Origin: JABLTI01 sp035528035
Lineage (GTDB): Archaea; Asgardarchaeota; Heimdallarchaeia; JABLTI01
Reading direction: 5' to 3'
DNA: 64,000 nucleotides
Assembly: GCA_035528035.1 (NCBI GenBank)
Contig: DATKZI010000026.1
Coordinates: 186,001 to 250,000, forward strand
Shown here: positions 44,854 through 53,740 of the stretch, piece by piece
How the letters are laid out: every line of letters starts with the position of its first letter
Numbering within the stretch: position 1 is the stretch's first letter
The notes under the pieces: generated by a model
The model's database searches: none
Told to the model about the DNA's origin: nothing
Seen by the model: the letters and a program-made list of their open reading frames with translations, nothing else
Translations under genes and position numbers: made by a program

Positions 44854-46389
44854 TTAGTTTCTTCTTTTTCGCAACACGACCATTAGAATAGGTAGAATAA
44901 CCAAGAATTCTAAGAAGCTAAAAGCAGAAATTCCAGAAGAGGAGGTGGTGGAGGATTCGGAAAATTTCGAAACAAAAGCATCATTGCTACCTTTGGTGCT
45001 ATTATATGCATTTAAAGTAGGAAAGTTGCTTGATAAAGTTGATCCTGTTACATAGTAATTATCAGAGGAAACTGCAATACCATAACCATAATCGCTTTCA
45101 TTTCCTCCTAAGAAAGTGCTCCAGAGGAGAGAGCCAGTGGAAGAGAATTTTGAAATAAAAGCATCATATTCACCACCATTAAAGGTAGAATCAAATGCGT
45201 TTAAAGTAGGGAAATAAATAGATCTAGTGTAACCTGCAATATAACAGCTGCTTTCACTACCAATAGCAATTTTGTATCCAGTATCTAAATTACCATCACC
45301 CAAAAAGGTGCTCCAAAGAAGCGATCCACTCGAAGAGAATTTCGCAACAAAAACATCTAGTAAATCTATTGTGCTATCATAAGCATTCAAGATTGGAAAA
45401 TTACTTGACTCGGTCTCACCAGTTACATAACAAGAGTTACTATCATCAACAGCAATATCATATCCAAAATCATTGTTCTTTCCTCCCAAATAAGTGCTCC
45501 AAACAAGTGAACCACTTGAAGAGAACTTAGTAATAAAAACATCAGAAGAACCACCATAAGTGTCATTATAAGCATTCAAAGTGGGAAAATTGGTTGATTT
45601 AGTAAAACCTATAGTATAGCAACTTCCATCAGAGGTAACATCTATACCATAACCAAGATCATCATCTTTTCCTCCCAAATAAGTGCTCCAAAGGAGAGAA
45701 CCACTTGTAGAGAATTTGGCTACGTAAGCATCTACGCCATCATTTGTGTTATTATAAGCATTCAAAGTGGGGAAATCACCTGATGCTGTGTTACCTGTTA
45801 CATAACAGCTACCATCACTTGAAAGAGCTATTGAATAGCCATCTTCTGTTCCACTTCCCCCAAAGTAGGTACTCCAAAGAAGCGAACCACTAGAGGAAAA
45901 TTTTACAACAAAAGCATCTGTATAATCACCATAAGTATCTTGATAAGCATTCAATGTAGGAAAATTATCTGACATAGTTAAGCCAGTCACATAACAACTA
46001 CCGTCAGAGGAAACAGCAATATCAGTTCCCTGATCGTCCCATTTTCCACCAAGAAAGGTGCTCCAGAGAAGTGAACCACTCGAGGAGAATTTAGTAACAA
46101 AAACATCACCATAATCATCATAAGTGTCATTATAAGCATTCAAAGTGGGAAAATTAGACGAGTAGGTTGAGCCAGTTACATAGCAACTTCCATCACTTCC
46201 AACAGCAATTGCATAACCATCATCTGATGCGCTACCTCCCAAGAAGGTACTAAAGCTCAAGCTGGAAGAAGTCGCATTCAGAGCTAATGAATGATCAATC
46301 TTTGCTTCTTGCCCAGAGGTGTTCATACCAAAAGGTAAAAACATCATTAAAACAATCAAATAGAATGTCAATACTCTTTTAAAATTCAA
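44854..46389 (-). CDS. Seven-bladed SBBP beta-propeller surface protein
   Basis: The 511-residue exported protein has a signal peptide (residues 5-25) and seven repeats of about 55 residues. Each repeat has the pattern LLWSTFLGG, GYGIAV, SDGSCYVTGxT, FPTLNAY and DAFVxKFSSSG, the SBBP (PF06739) propeller repeat. It ends in a transmembrane anchor with LRKRRN. It probably binds ligands at the cell surface. In the first duplicated block only its last 30 codons survive. Confidence 0.87.
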   Translation of the reverse strand: MNFKRVLTFYLIVLMMFLPFGMNTSGQEAKIDHSLALNATSSSLSFSTFLGGSASDDGYAIAVGSDGSCYVTGSTYSSNFPTLNAYNDTYDDYGDVFVTKFSSSGSLLWSTFLGGKWDDQGTDIAVSSDGSCYVTGLTMSDNFPTLNAYQDTYGDYTDAFVVKFSSSGSLLWSTYFGGSGTEDGYSIALSSDGSCYVTGNTASGDFPTLNAYNNTNDGVDAYVAKFSTSGSLLWSTYLGGKDDDLGYGIDVTSDGSCYTIGFTKSTNFPTLNAYNDTYGGSSDVFITKFSSSGSLVWSTYLGGKNNDFGYDIAVDDSNSCYVTGETESSNFPILNAYDSTIDLLDVFVAKFSSSGSLLWSTFLGDGNLDTGYKIAIGSESSCYIAGYTRSIYFPTLNAFDSTFNGGEYDAFISKFSSTGSLLWSTFLGGNESDYGYGIAVSSDNYYVTGSTLSSNFPTLNAYNSTKGSNDAFVSKFSESSTTSSSGISAFSFLEFLVILPILMVVLRKRRN

Positions 46390-46606
46390 CAGGGGTAAAA
46401 TTTTAAACGTTTAGTCATCCCTCGACTAATTAGTACTCTAAAGAGTAAAAAGATTGTGCTAATTTGTCTTTCAAGTAATATTTTATAGCTCATTTTCCCA
46501 CTTATATTGAAAAAATAAGAAGGAAATTATTTCCTTCTTTTTCAAAGAACTCCCATATGAATGGGAAAAAATGATGAATGAACTTACAAGTCATTCATTT
46601 ATTATT

Positions 46607-48559
46607 TTACTTGTTCATTCTCTTCTTTCTTCGAACAACTAACACCACAGGACAACTGATCAGGATAACAGCACCAAGACCTATTCCGCTATAGAGAATA
46701 ATTTTGAATTCTGAACTTTGTAAAAAGCTATACACTCTGACTTGAATCCAATCGATATTTATGTTTCCTAACATATCATAGACTTTTAGTGAAAAATTGT
46801 AATAACCGTTTTCTAGAATCTCGACAATATGTGAATTTGTTGGATGAACCTCTGTAGCTACATAGTTACCATCAATGTATATTTCAATATAATTGCATCC
46901 CGAACCAGTATCTGTTGCAGACCAAGAAACCGTTATTTGTCCAGGTTTATAGGATGCACTATCAATAGGGGATAAGATAGCAATATTTGGATTGTTATAA
47001 TCTATCAGAAACTGATAGTGGGAAGCTACTGAACCAATATTTCCTGCACCATCAATTGCAACCAGATGGAAATACCAGATTCCCTCATTCATAGTTGCTA
47101 ACAATTTTGTACCATTCACTGTCGTATAAGTACCAGTATTTGCATTTGGAACAGTATTTGGATTATGATCGATGATATAATAATAGCCTGTAATACCATT
47201 CACATCGATTGGTATTGACCAATTAAATTCTGGAAGAGCATCAGTGTACCATTGATACTGGTTGGGGTGTGTGGGAGAAACAACTTCAGGAGCGAAAACA
47301 GTGCAATCATAATTAATGGTAAGGAAAGGATCACCTAATATTACCATACCATAAAACCACTCAAGATAGTAGGTGCTATCATAAAACTTAATGTTTTGGA
47401 ACCAATCGTTGAAACCCTGACCGATAGTCTTATTCTGAGCTAATGGGTTATAGAAATAATTCCCACCAAACATTCCCCCAGTTTTGGTTGTCCCAACGAC
47501 AGCTAAGGAATAGCTACTCGAGAAGAGGTAGGTTGTAGCTAAACAGTTTGGTTGTGTCCAATCAGCACCATGACAACAAAAGAGGTTGTAAAAATTGAAG
47601 GTTGGTTGTGCAGCATGTATTTGAGCTGCTGTAACTGTTCCTTCACCAGTTCCTCCGGGACCAAAATAATGTTGAGAAGGGCTAGCAGCACTATGGGCAC
47701 AGAGATGAGCCCACTCATAGTTTTGAGTCATACGGTTAAGCCAATCAGTAGCATTTGTAAAAGTAGCTGGGGTGTGAACATCTGTTCGAACAGGATAAGG
47801 ATTTTGTAACCAGCTTGGCCAATTATCATTGGTTCCATTAGCATATATTTGCCAATCATCATCAATATAGGTAATTGCTTGATGGGTACGAGCAACACCT
47901 CCAGTACGATAACTATGGATACGATTCAATACATTGAGGATATTTTGAGCATTTGTTTGTCCACCAAGTGTTCTGGTAGATGCATCGATTCGGCCAAGAT
48001 AGATTTCAGGATAAATATCTCCCAGAGAATCATAATGAAAGTCATAAACGCCATCAGGGGTAGGACCATCAATCCATTGTCCATCCAAATCTGTAAGAAA
48101 GAGGTCGCAAATGAACGTTTCAGCTGAAAAATTTGTAGAAGCGGGATGGTAAAAGAACGCACTTGGTAACGGGCCTATCAATACTACACCAGAAATCTGA
48201 TCAGAGTAATAATAACCCTGGATGATCTGCTTCAAGTAGCTGACATTGGCTATATAATTAGTAAATAAGATTGTATGATACCCAGTATTATTCAGATCCA
48301 ACCGATATTGTTGGACAGCTGTTCGGATAGCAGCATTACCAACCCAAAGGGGATTGTCAACGATGGTCAAAACTGATTCGCCATTTGAATAAGCATTAAT
48401 AGTTATAGGATTTATAACATCCACATTAATTTCAGATGCTTTTGAAAAATTATCTCTTGAAATTCTATCAAAAGCAAAGCCCACAAAACCAGCACTACTA
48501 GACACTAGTAAGATGGTCAATATTGAACAAATAATTTGTTTTGTTTTCAACCTTCCCAA
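46607..48559 (-). CDS. Surface-anchored caspase-like C25 (gingipain-type) protease, copy 2
   Basis: This 650-residue paralogue of the 35.5-kb protease has the same parts in the same order: signal segment, VVLIGPLPSAFFYH, IYLGRIDA, His motif AHLCAHSAASPSQHYF, Cys motif NLFCCHGADW, Ig-like domain (NPNIAILSPIDSASYKPGQI) and a C-terminal anchor with VRRKKRMNK. All catalytic residues are kept. The N-terminal 60 residues differ most. About 100 bases upstream of the start are also conserved with copy 1. A hairpin of ATGAATGA arms follows its end. Confidence 0.82.
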   Translation of the reverse strand: MGRLKTKQIICSILTILLVSSSAGFVGFAFDRISRDNFSKASEINVDVINPITINAYSNGESVLTIVDNPLWVGNAAIRTAVQQYRLDLNNTGYHTILFTNYIANVSYLKQIIQGYYYSDQISGVVLIGPLPSAFFYHPASTNFSAETFICDLFLTDLDGQWIDGPTPDGVYDFHYDSLGDIYPEIYLGRIDASTRTLGGQTNAQNILNVLNRIHSYRTGGVARTHQAITYIDDDWQIYANGTNDNWPSWLQNPYPVRTDVHTPATFTNATDWLNRMTQNYEWAHLCAHSAASPSQHYFGPGGTGEGTVTAAQIHAAQPTFNFYNLFCCHGADWTQPNCLATTYLFSSSYSLAVVGTTKTGGMFGGNYFYNPLAQNKTIGQGFNDWFQNIKFYDSTYYLEWFYGMVILGDPFLTINYDCTVFAPEVVSPTHPNQYQWYTDALPEFNWSIPIDVNGITGYYYIIDHNPNTVPNANTGTYTTVNGTKLLATMNEGIWYFHLVAIDGAGNIGSVASHYQFLIDYNNPNIAILSPIDSASYKPGQITVSWSATDTGSGCNYIEIYIDGNYVATEVHPTNSHIVEILENGYYNFSLKVYDMLGNINIDWIQVRVYSFLQSSEFKIILYSGIGLGAVILISCPVVLVVRRKKRMNK

Positions 48560-48745
48560 CCATGATATTACTTTCCGATGTTTAGATATTTATTCATTAT
48601 GATGGGTCACTGAGGAAGTACATAAGATACAAAGAATTCTATCAAGAAGCAAAATAAAGCTATCACTCGCTGCTCAATGCATCTTCCCAACATCTTGAAA
48701 CGTAACTACCCAAAATAAGGTCTTGACTGGTTGTAAAATATGTTA

Positions 48746-49639
48746 TTATTTGTTACTATTTTTAACTAATGCATTAACAATAATAGGGATAACTTCACGA
48801 GGAAAACTATGACCCATCCCATCTATAATCAATAATTCCGCTCCAGATATCGTTTTTGCTATCACTTTTCCTACTTCAATTGGATAAAATGGGTCTTCAC
48901 CCCCATGAATAACAACAGTTGGTGCTCGAATGGCGGAAATCTCGGGCTGAATATTTCCCGGAACAGCCAAAGCAGCAAGTTGACGAATAGGTCCTTCAGG
49001 ATAATAGCAACGATCGTATTCTTTTGTTCTATATTTTCTTGCTAGAGCTTCATCAAAATCAAAAGAACCGTAGATGAGCCTATCACGTCGAACAGATTCT
49101 GCTATATAGGTTTCCCGTTCGGAAGGGATAGGCGCAAAGAATTGCATTAAGATTTCGGGCTTTCCTTGAGGTAATTCAGGATTTCCAGTGGTACTCATAA
49201 TAATTGCAAGAGATAGGACCCGGGAAGGATGCTTGTATGCAAATGCTTGAGCGATCATTCCGCCCATGGAAGCACCACAGATGTGAGCTTTATCAATCTT
49301 CAGAGCATCCAAAATACCAACTGCATCATTGACCATATCTTCTAAAGTGTAAGGGACCTCAGGCTTTTCTCCACGAGCATAAGTAGCATTAATCTCTGCA
49401 AAGTCTGGAATACCAGCATGGCCAAATTTTGTTGACAATCCCACATCTCGATTATCGAATCTAATGACAAAGAAACCATTATTTGCTAAATCATTGCACA
49501 TTTCATCTGACCAAGCATACATTTGACTACCCAAACCAGCGATTAATAACAAAGGTTTTGAGCTTGGGTTACCGATCGTTTCATATTCAATCTCTACATT
49601 ATTTACATTCGTTTTTGGCATGCTTAGTTCATACTCCAT
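48746..49639 (-). CDS. Alpha/beta hydrolase
   Basis: This 297-residue cytosolic hydrolase has LLLIAGLGSQMYAWSDEMC for the oxyanion region, RFDNRDVGLS, the nucleophile elbow GASMGGMIAQ, the acid in HGGEDPFYP, and the His in GMGHSFP. It looks like bacterial esterase/haloperoxidase-type hydrolases. The absence of a signal peptide and of a copy in the first block suggests an insertion, possibly acquired from bacteria. An alternative start is the internal Met of MPKTNVNN. Confidence 0.88.
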   Translation of the reverse strand: MEYELSMPKTNVNNVEIEYETIGNPSSKPLLLIAGLGSQMYAWSDEMCNDLANNGFFVIRFDNRDVGLSTKFGHAGIPDFAEINATYARGEKPEVPYTLEDMVNDAVGILDALKIDKAHICGASMGGMIAQAFAYKHPSRVLSLAIIMSTTGNPELPQGKPEILMQFFAPIPSERETYIAESVRRDRLIYGSFDFDEALARKYRTKEYDRCYYPEGPIRQLAALAVPGNIQPEISAIRAPTVVIHGGEDPFYPIEVGKVIAKTISGAELLIIDGMGHSFPREVIPIIVNALVKNSNK

Positions 49640-49724
49640 TCCAAGAAAGGAAATTTAGTTCGAAAATTTTTTAAAATTTGTTATATCTGCGAATCTTTTG
49701 AAAAAAAAGAAAGCAAAAAAGAAA

Positions 49725-51302
49725 TTATTTCTTTCTTTTTCGCAAAACAACTACAAGAATCGGGATAACAATTATGATAGACAAGAAACTATAATACGGA
49801 GAGATCTTTCCTTCAGAAAATTTTGTAATAAAAGCATCACTTCCACCGTTAAGTGTACTATCATATGCATTATTTGTAGGAAAATCACTTGAACTACTAG
49901 CTCCAGTGACATAACAGCTGCCATCATTAGTTAAAGCTATACATCCACCATAATCGTCAGAATTTCCTCCTAAAAAAGTACTCCAAATAAGAGATCCACT
50001 GTTTGAGAATTTCACTACAAAAGCATCCGTTAGATTTCCATTAATTGTTTTATCATAGGCCTTCATAATTGGGAAATCATTTGATTTGGTATAACCAGTA
50101 ATAAAACAACTGCCATCATCAGCAACAGCAATATCATTTGCAGTATCATACAAAGTCCCTCCGAGGTAAGTACTCCATAAAAGAGCACCACTAGCTGAAA
50201 ATCTAGTCACAAAAGCATCATATTCACCACCATTATATGAGTTATCGTAAGCATTGATCGTTATTGGGAAATTTTGAGAAACTGTACGTCCAATTGCAAA
50301 GCAACTACCATCTGTAGCAATAGTAATCCCAAAACCTTCCTCCATAGAACTTCCACCTAGAAAAGTGCTCCATAAAAGAGCACCACTAGCAGAAAATTTC
50401 GTAATAAAAACATCATAACCATTATGGGTATCATCATAGGCGTTTAAAATGGGGAAATTATTTGATAAGGTAAAACCTGTGACATAACAAATTCCATCAT
50501 TGAAAACTGCAATGTCCATTCCAGCATCCATATGATTACCCCCCAGGAAGGTGCTCCAAAGGAGAGTGCCAGTTGATGAAAATTTCGCTACAAAAGCATC
50601 TCCTAGACCACCATAGGTGCTATTGTAAGCATTCAATGTTGGAAAATTAGTGGAATAAGTCCAACCAGTAATATAACAACTACCATCAGAAGACACAGCA
50701 ATACTTCTACCAATATTCCAATAATTACCACCAAAATAAGTACTCCATAGAAGAGTTCCATTTGAAGAGAATTTAGCTATAAAAATTTCATAATCACTAC
50801 CGCTTTTTGTACTATTAAATGCATTGAAAGTAGGAAAATTAGTTGATAACGTACTTCCTATGATATAACAACTACCATCCAAAGCCACAGCAAGACTATT
50901 TCCACCATCTGAATCATTACCTCCCAAATATGTACTCCAAAGGAGTGAATCACTTGCGGAAAATTTTGCTAGAAAAGCATCATTATTACCACCATAAGTG
51001 CTATTAAAAGCATTCAAAGTAGGAAAGTCACTTGAAGATGTACCACCTGTTAAATAATAACTCCCATCACTAGCAAGAGCAATACTACTTGCACCATCAA
51101 TATTGTTACCACCTAGGAAAGAGCTATAACTTAAGCTAGGAGAATTAGTATTGAGAGTTAAAAAATGATCAGTACCTGTTTCTTGTTCGAGAGAAAGAAC
51201 CAGACTATAAGGCAAAAATGCCAGTAAAATAATTAAGAAGAGCAACACTACTCTTTTAGAACTAATTGTGTTTAAAAGCTTACACAAACAATCATCCCTC
51301 AA
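49725..51302 (-). CDS. Seven-bladed SBBP beta-propeller surface protein
   Basis: The 525-residue protein has a signal peptide (VVLLFLIILLAFLPYSLVL). Seven SBBP blades follow (LLWSTYLGGNDSDGGNSLAV and similar), and then a transmembrane anchor (YSFLSIIIVIPILVVVLRKR) with a Lys/Arg end. It is a paralogue of the genes at 44.85 and 55.01 kb. There is no upstream partner gene; the 237 bases to its right lead into the VapBC module and look like promoter sequence only. Confidence 0.87.
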   Translation of the reverse strand: MRDDCLCKLLNTISSKRVVLLFLIILLAFLPYSLVLSLEQETGTDHFLTLNTNSPSLSYSSFLGGNNIDGASSIALASDGSYYLTGGTSSSDFPTLNAFNSTYGGNNDAFLAKFSASDSLLWSTYLGGNDSDGGNSLAVALDGSCYIIGSTLSTNFPTFNAFNSTKSGSDYEIFIAKFSSNGTLLWSTYFGGNYWNIGRSIAVSSDGSCYITGWTYSTNFPTLNAYNSTYGGLGDAFVAKFSSTGTLLWSTFLGGNHMDAGMDIAVFNDGICYVTGFTLSNNFPILNAYDDTHNGYDVFITKFSASGALLWSTFLGGSSMEEGFGITIATDGSCFAIGRTVSQNFPITINAYDNSYNGGEYDAFVTRFSASGALLWSTYLGGTLYDTANDIAVADDGSCFITGYTKSNDFPIMKAYDKTINGNLTDAFVVKFSNSGSLIWSTFLGGNSDDYGGCIALTNDGSCYVTGASSSSDFPTNNAYDSTLNGGSDAFITKFSEGKISPYYSFLSIIIVIPILVVVLRKRKK

Positions 51303-51497
51303 ATTAATAAAATATTATAAGGGTAAAAAGTTTGCGGAAAATTAACTTTAATTAAAGTCTAATTTTTAAAAAAAATTGAAAAGTAGCGATTACTCGTTAC
51401 AAAAGTAATTTTAATATTAAAAAAAAGAGCGGAAAAAGCTATTTTTACATCTTCAATTGAATAATATTGGTCAAATGATATTTCTAAGAGGTAGTTG

Positions 51498-51531
51498 ATT
51501 CACTCGAAATATTTTTAAATTTCGAGTGAAT
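51498..51531. promoter_or_regulatory. 13-bp inverted repeat upstream of VapBC-1
   Basis: ATTCACTCGAAAT and ATTTCGAGTGAAT are perfect 13-bp arms with an 8-base ATTTTTAA spacer, ending 17 bases before the AbrB-type antitoxin start. It is a likely autoregulatory operator. Confidence 0.7.
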
Positions 51532-51548
51532 ACTATCTTTTGAGTGAA

Positions 51549-51797
51549 ATGAGTGATACAAAAGAACACATCCTAAAAATAGGTTCGAAAGGAGAAATTT
51601 TCCCACCAAAAGAAGTGCGTGAAGAACTAGGGTTGGAGAAGAATCAACCAATTATTTTAACCATACACAACAACTTGTTAATTATACGAAAACTCTATTC
51701 AATAGAAGAACTTCTAGCGCAACCAACAAAAGTAACCATTAGTATGCATGCATGGAAACAATTTCGGAAGCAGCTATCAAAGGATGCTGAAACATGA
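51549..51797 (+). CDS. AbrB/SpoVT-type antitoxin (VapB-like), module 1
   Basis: This protein of about 82 residues has an N-terminal swapped-hairpin DNA-binding domain (ILKIGSKGEIFPPKEVREEL, then GLEKNQPIILTI) and a C-terminal helical part that would bind the toxin. It overlaps the PIN toxin gene by four bases. A TTG three codons upstream is an alternative start. Antitoxin and toxin would repress their own promoter at the inverted repeat just upstream. Confidence 0.85.
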   Translation: MSDTKEHILKIGSKGEIFPPKEVREELGLEKNQPIILTIHNNLLIIRKLYSIEELLAQPTKVTISMHAWKQFRKQLSKDAET

Positions 51798-52291
51798 AGA
51801 AAATTCTGTTGGATACAACGTACTTCCTTCCTTTTATTGGAATTACAATAGAAGGTATGGATCCATTGCTTGTCCAAAAAATGGCCGCTGGAAATGGCAA
51901 TCAGGTTCAACTCTCTGAAATAACTCTATTTGAACTAGCAGCAAAAGGAGCGAAAATAGCAACTGATACAGTGTTAACCTATCAAGAGGTGGTGAGAGGA
52001 CTAGATACACTGAGATATGATAAACGATTACACATACAATCATGGACAAGTAATCCGACAATTTTAGAATTAGCTTATGCTTTTCGTGCTTTTCATGCAG
52101 ATTTTATTGATTGTCTGATCTTAGCAACAGCTGTTTGTTCCTCGGAAATATATGCTACATATGATGATGAAGTATTCAATAAAATAGTCGAGAATAAAAA
52201 AGCAATTGCGACAATTACAACCATAAACCCACAATTTAGCTTTTGGTTTGAGGATCTATCAAAAGAGAGCATACCACTGAAAAAGAGCTAA
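51794..52291 (+). CDS. PIN-domain toxin (VapC-like), module 1
   Basis: This 165-residue PIN nuclease has the acidic residues at the expected places: LLDTTYF (Asp-7), ITLFELAAKG, ADFIDCLILATA and YATYDDEVF. VapC toxins cut tRNA or rRNA when the antitoxin is lost. It is translationally coupled to the AbrB-type antitoxin upstream. Confidence 0.85.
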   Translation: MKKILLDTTYFLPFIGITIEGMDPLLVQKMAAGNGNQVQLSEITLFELAAKGAKIATDTVLTYQEVVRGLDTLRYDKRLHIQSWTSNPTILELAYAFRAFHADFIDCLILATAVCSSEIYATYDDEVFNKIVENKKAIATITTINPQFSFWFEDLSKESIPLKKS

Positions 52292-52427
52292 TCAAACCAC
52301 TAGATGTGATTGAATTAATTTTTTTGGTGTATTCTATAATAAAGCCGGTTGTTACAGCAACATCCTTCACTTCAAAAATTAAGTTTATGACTATGAAAAA
52401 TTAAATGAAAAAAAAAATAATTGAAAT

Positions 52428-52447
52428 GTAGCGCGAAGACACGCTAC
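52428..52447 (-). terminator. GTAGCG-family terminator hairpin
   Basis: GTAGCG-CGAAGACA-CGCTAC is a perfect 6-bp stem with an 8-base loop. On the minus strand it is followed by a long T-rich tract. It lies directly after the ESCRT-III tail fragment at 52.48 kb. Nothing else is apparent in 52292-52594 besides these two and the promoter of the next module. Confidence 0.6.
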
Positions 52448-52469
52448 AAAAAAGAACCTTAAACCTACT

Positions 52470-52500
52470 ACGCGCCACTGCGCTCGCGTTCAGTCTTCCA
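52470..52500 (-). pseudogene. Fragment of the ESCRT-III 3' end
   Basis: On the minus strand GAACGCGAGCGCAGTGGCGC and a TAG stop read ERERSGA, identical to the last seven residues of the ESCRT-III gene at 59.56 kb. The same type of terminator hairpin follows. No longer frame is present, so it is a fossil or an inserted 3' tail. Confidence 0.65.
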
Positions 52501-52594
52501 TGAAATCTATCCAATTTCAAGAATTTGTCGACTCAGAACAGAATAAAATGAGTAGACTTTTATACCAAGGTAGATAAGTATATAATGATTTATT

Positions 52595-52879
52595 ATGGCT
52601 GTCATAAAAATATCCGATAAAAAAGCACTGGATGAATTGCAGGCAAGACTAATCCTACAGCTAGGACGAAAGATAACTTTACAAGAAATCATAGACCTTT
52701 GTGTGGAATTTGCCAGTAGTAATTTTGAGGAAATAGTAGCAAAAGCTGCAAATACTCCCCGATTAACAAAAGACCGTGCACAGAAGATCATTAAAAATTT
52801 AGAACAACTAAAGGGAACACCATATGATCCGAAAGCAAAATTGCCAACCAAGGACGATGAAGAGATCTACTCACTCTAA
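52595..52879 (+). CDS. VapB-like antitoxin, module 2
   Basis: The 94-residue protein (MAVIKISDKKALDELQARLI, then LQEIIDLCVEFASSNFEEIV) begins with a short ribbon-like strand followed by helices, and has a basic/acidic tail. It lies 20 bases before a PIN gene. It resembles small archaeal antitoxins that accompany PIN proteins. DNA binding is inferred. Confidence 0.75.
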   Translation: MAVIKISDKKALDELQARLILQLGRKITLQEIIDLCVEFASSNFEEIVAKAANTPRLTKDRAQKIIKNLEQLKGTPYDPKAKLPTKDDEEIYSL

Positions 52880-52899
52880 CGAAAGGGGAAAAAGGAATA

Positions 52900-53331
52900 A
52901 TGGCAATTTTACTGGACACTGGGTTTTTAACAGGAATAAGTCATCCAATGGATGAACAATATTCCACAAGTGCAAGAATATTAGGGGAAATGAGCGAAGG
53001 AAAATATGGATTAATTTATACAACACCATTAGTGATAGCAGAAACAGCGACACTCCTCCTCATACGATCAAGGAACAATCGAGTAGTAGTGGAAAATTTT
53101 TACTCGTATCTCTACGGGGAGGAAAAATTCATTCGAATATTACCATGGAATACACAAATAGAAGAATTAACATGGGCCATGTTTAGAGAAATAAATAAAG
53201 ACACAAGAGAAAAGAAAAATTATGTGAGCTTTGTAGATGCCGCAAATATCGCTTACTGTCGGCAATACCAAATACAATACATCGCATCATTCGACAGTCA
53301 TTTTGATGCATTCCTGATACGAATTCACTAA
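52900..53331 (+). CDS. PIN-domain toxin (VapC-like), module 2
   Basis: The 143-residue PIN nuclease has ILLDTGFLTG (Asp-6), VIAETATLLL, VSFVDAANIAYCRQY and YIASFDSHFD, the four acidic positions of the active site. It pairs with the small protein upstream. The module is flanked by two fragments of the ESCRT-III 3' end, suggesting it moved as a cassette. Confidence 0.85.
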   Translation: MAILLDTGFLTGISHPMDEQYSTSARILGEMSEGKYGLIYTTPLVIAETATLLLIRSRNNRVVVENFYSYLYGEEKFIRILPWNTQIEELTWAMFREINKDTREKKNYVSFVDAANIAYCRQYQIQYIASFDSHFDAFLIRIH

Positions 53332-53405
53332 ACAAAAGAAACGAATTTTTAAAGATGAGAGAGTTGCAGCGAGAAGAAAAAAAACTCGCCACAAAAACAA
53401 TTTGT

Positions 53406-53460
53406 TCCTACGTACTGCTGCACTCGCGTTCGATTGTCTTTTTGAGCTCGGAGAGTTCGA
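53406..53460 (-). pseudogene. Second, diverged fragment of the ESCRT-III 3' end
   Basis: On the minus strand GAGCTCAAAAAGACAATCGA and following bases read ELKKTIERECSST and a stop. They match ELRKKIERERSGA of ESCRT-III. A degenerate GCGAG/CTCGC hairpin with T-rich flank follows at 53372-53389. The remaining bases of the gap 53332-53740 are AT-rich, with only the promoter and AAGGAG of the next gene identifiable. Confidence 0.55.
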
Positions 53461-53740
53461 ACCAATGGTATTGCTTTCTTATTCATCTTTTTAATTTAGG
53501 GAATACTAAATATAATTCTCCTTTTTTTCTTTTCTTTTTCTATAAATTCTAAAACCAATAAAAATAACAAGCTTGAATTAACATAAAAATTTTCTAAATA
53601 TCTCCATTACCTCGAAAATAAAATCAGGTAAAAGGAAATCACTGCTCTAGAGATATTGAATTTTTGTAGAGTTTTATAAAAATTTAAAAAAAACTTGCAC
53701 GTTTGATAATAGGGGAAACATTAAAAGGAGAAATTCAAAT

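Noticed and set aside
53446..53466. GAGAGTTCGAACCAAT resembling a tRNA T arm
   Set aside because: The stem does not pair and no acceptor or anticodon arm is near. The sequence is explained by the ESCRT-III tail fragment.
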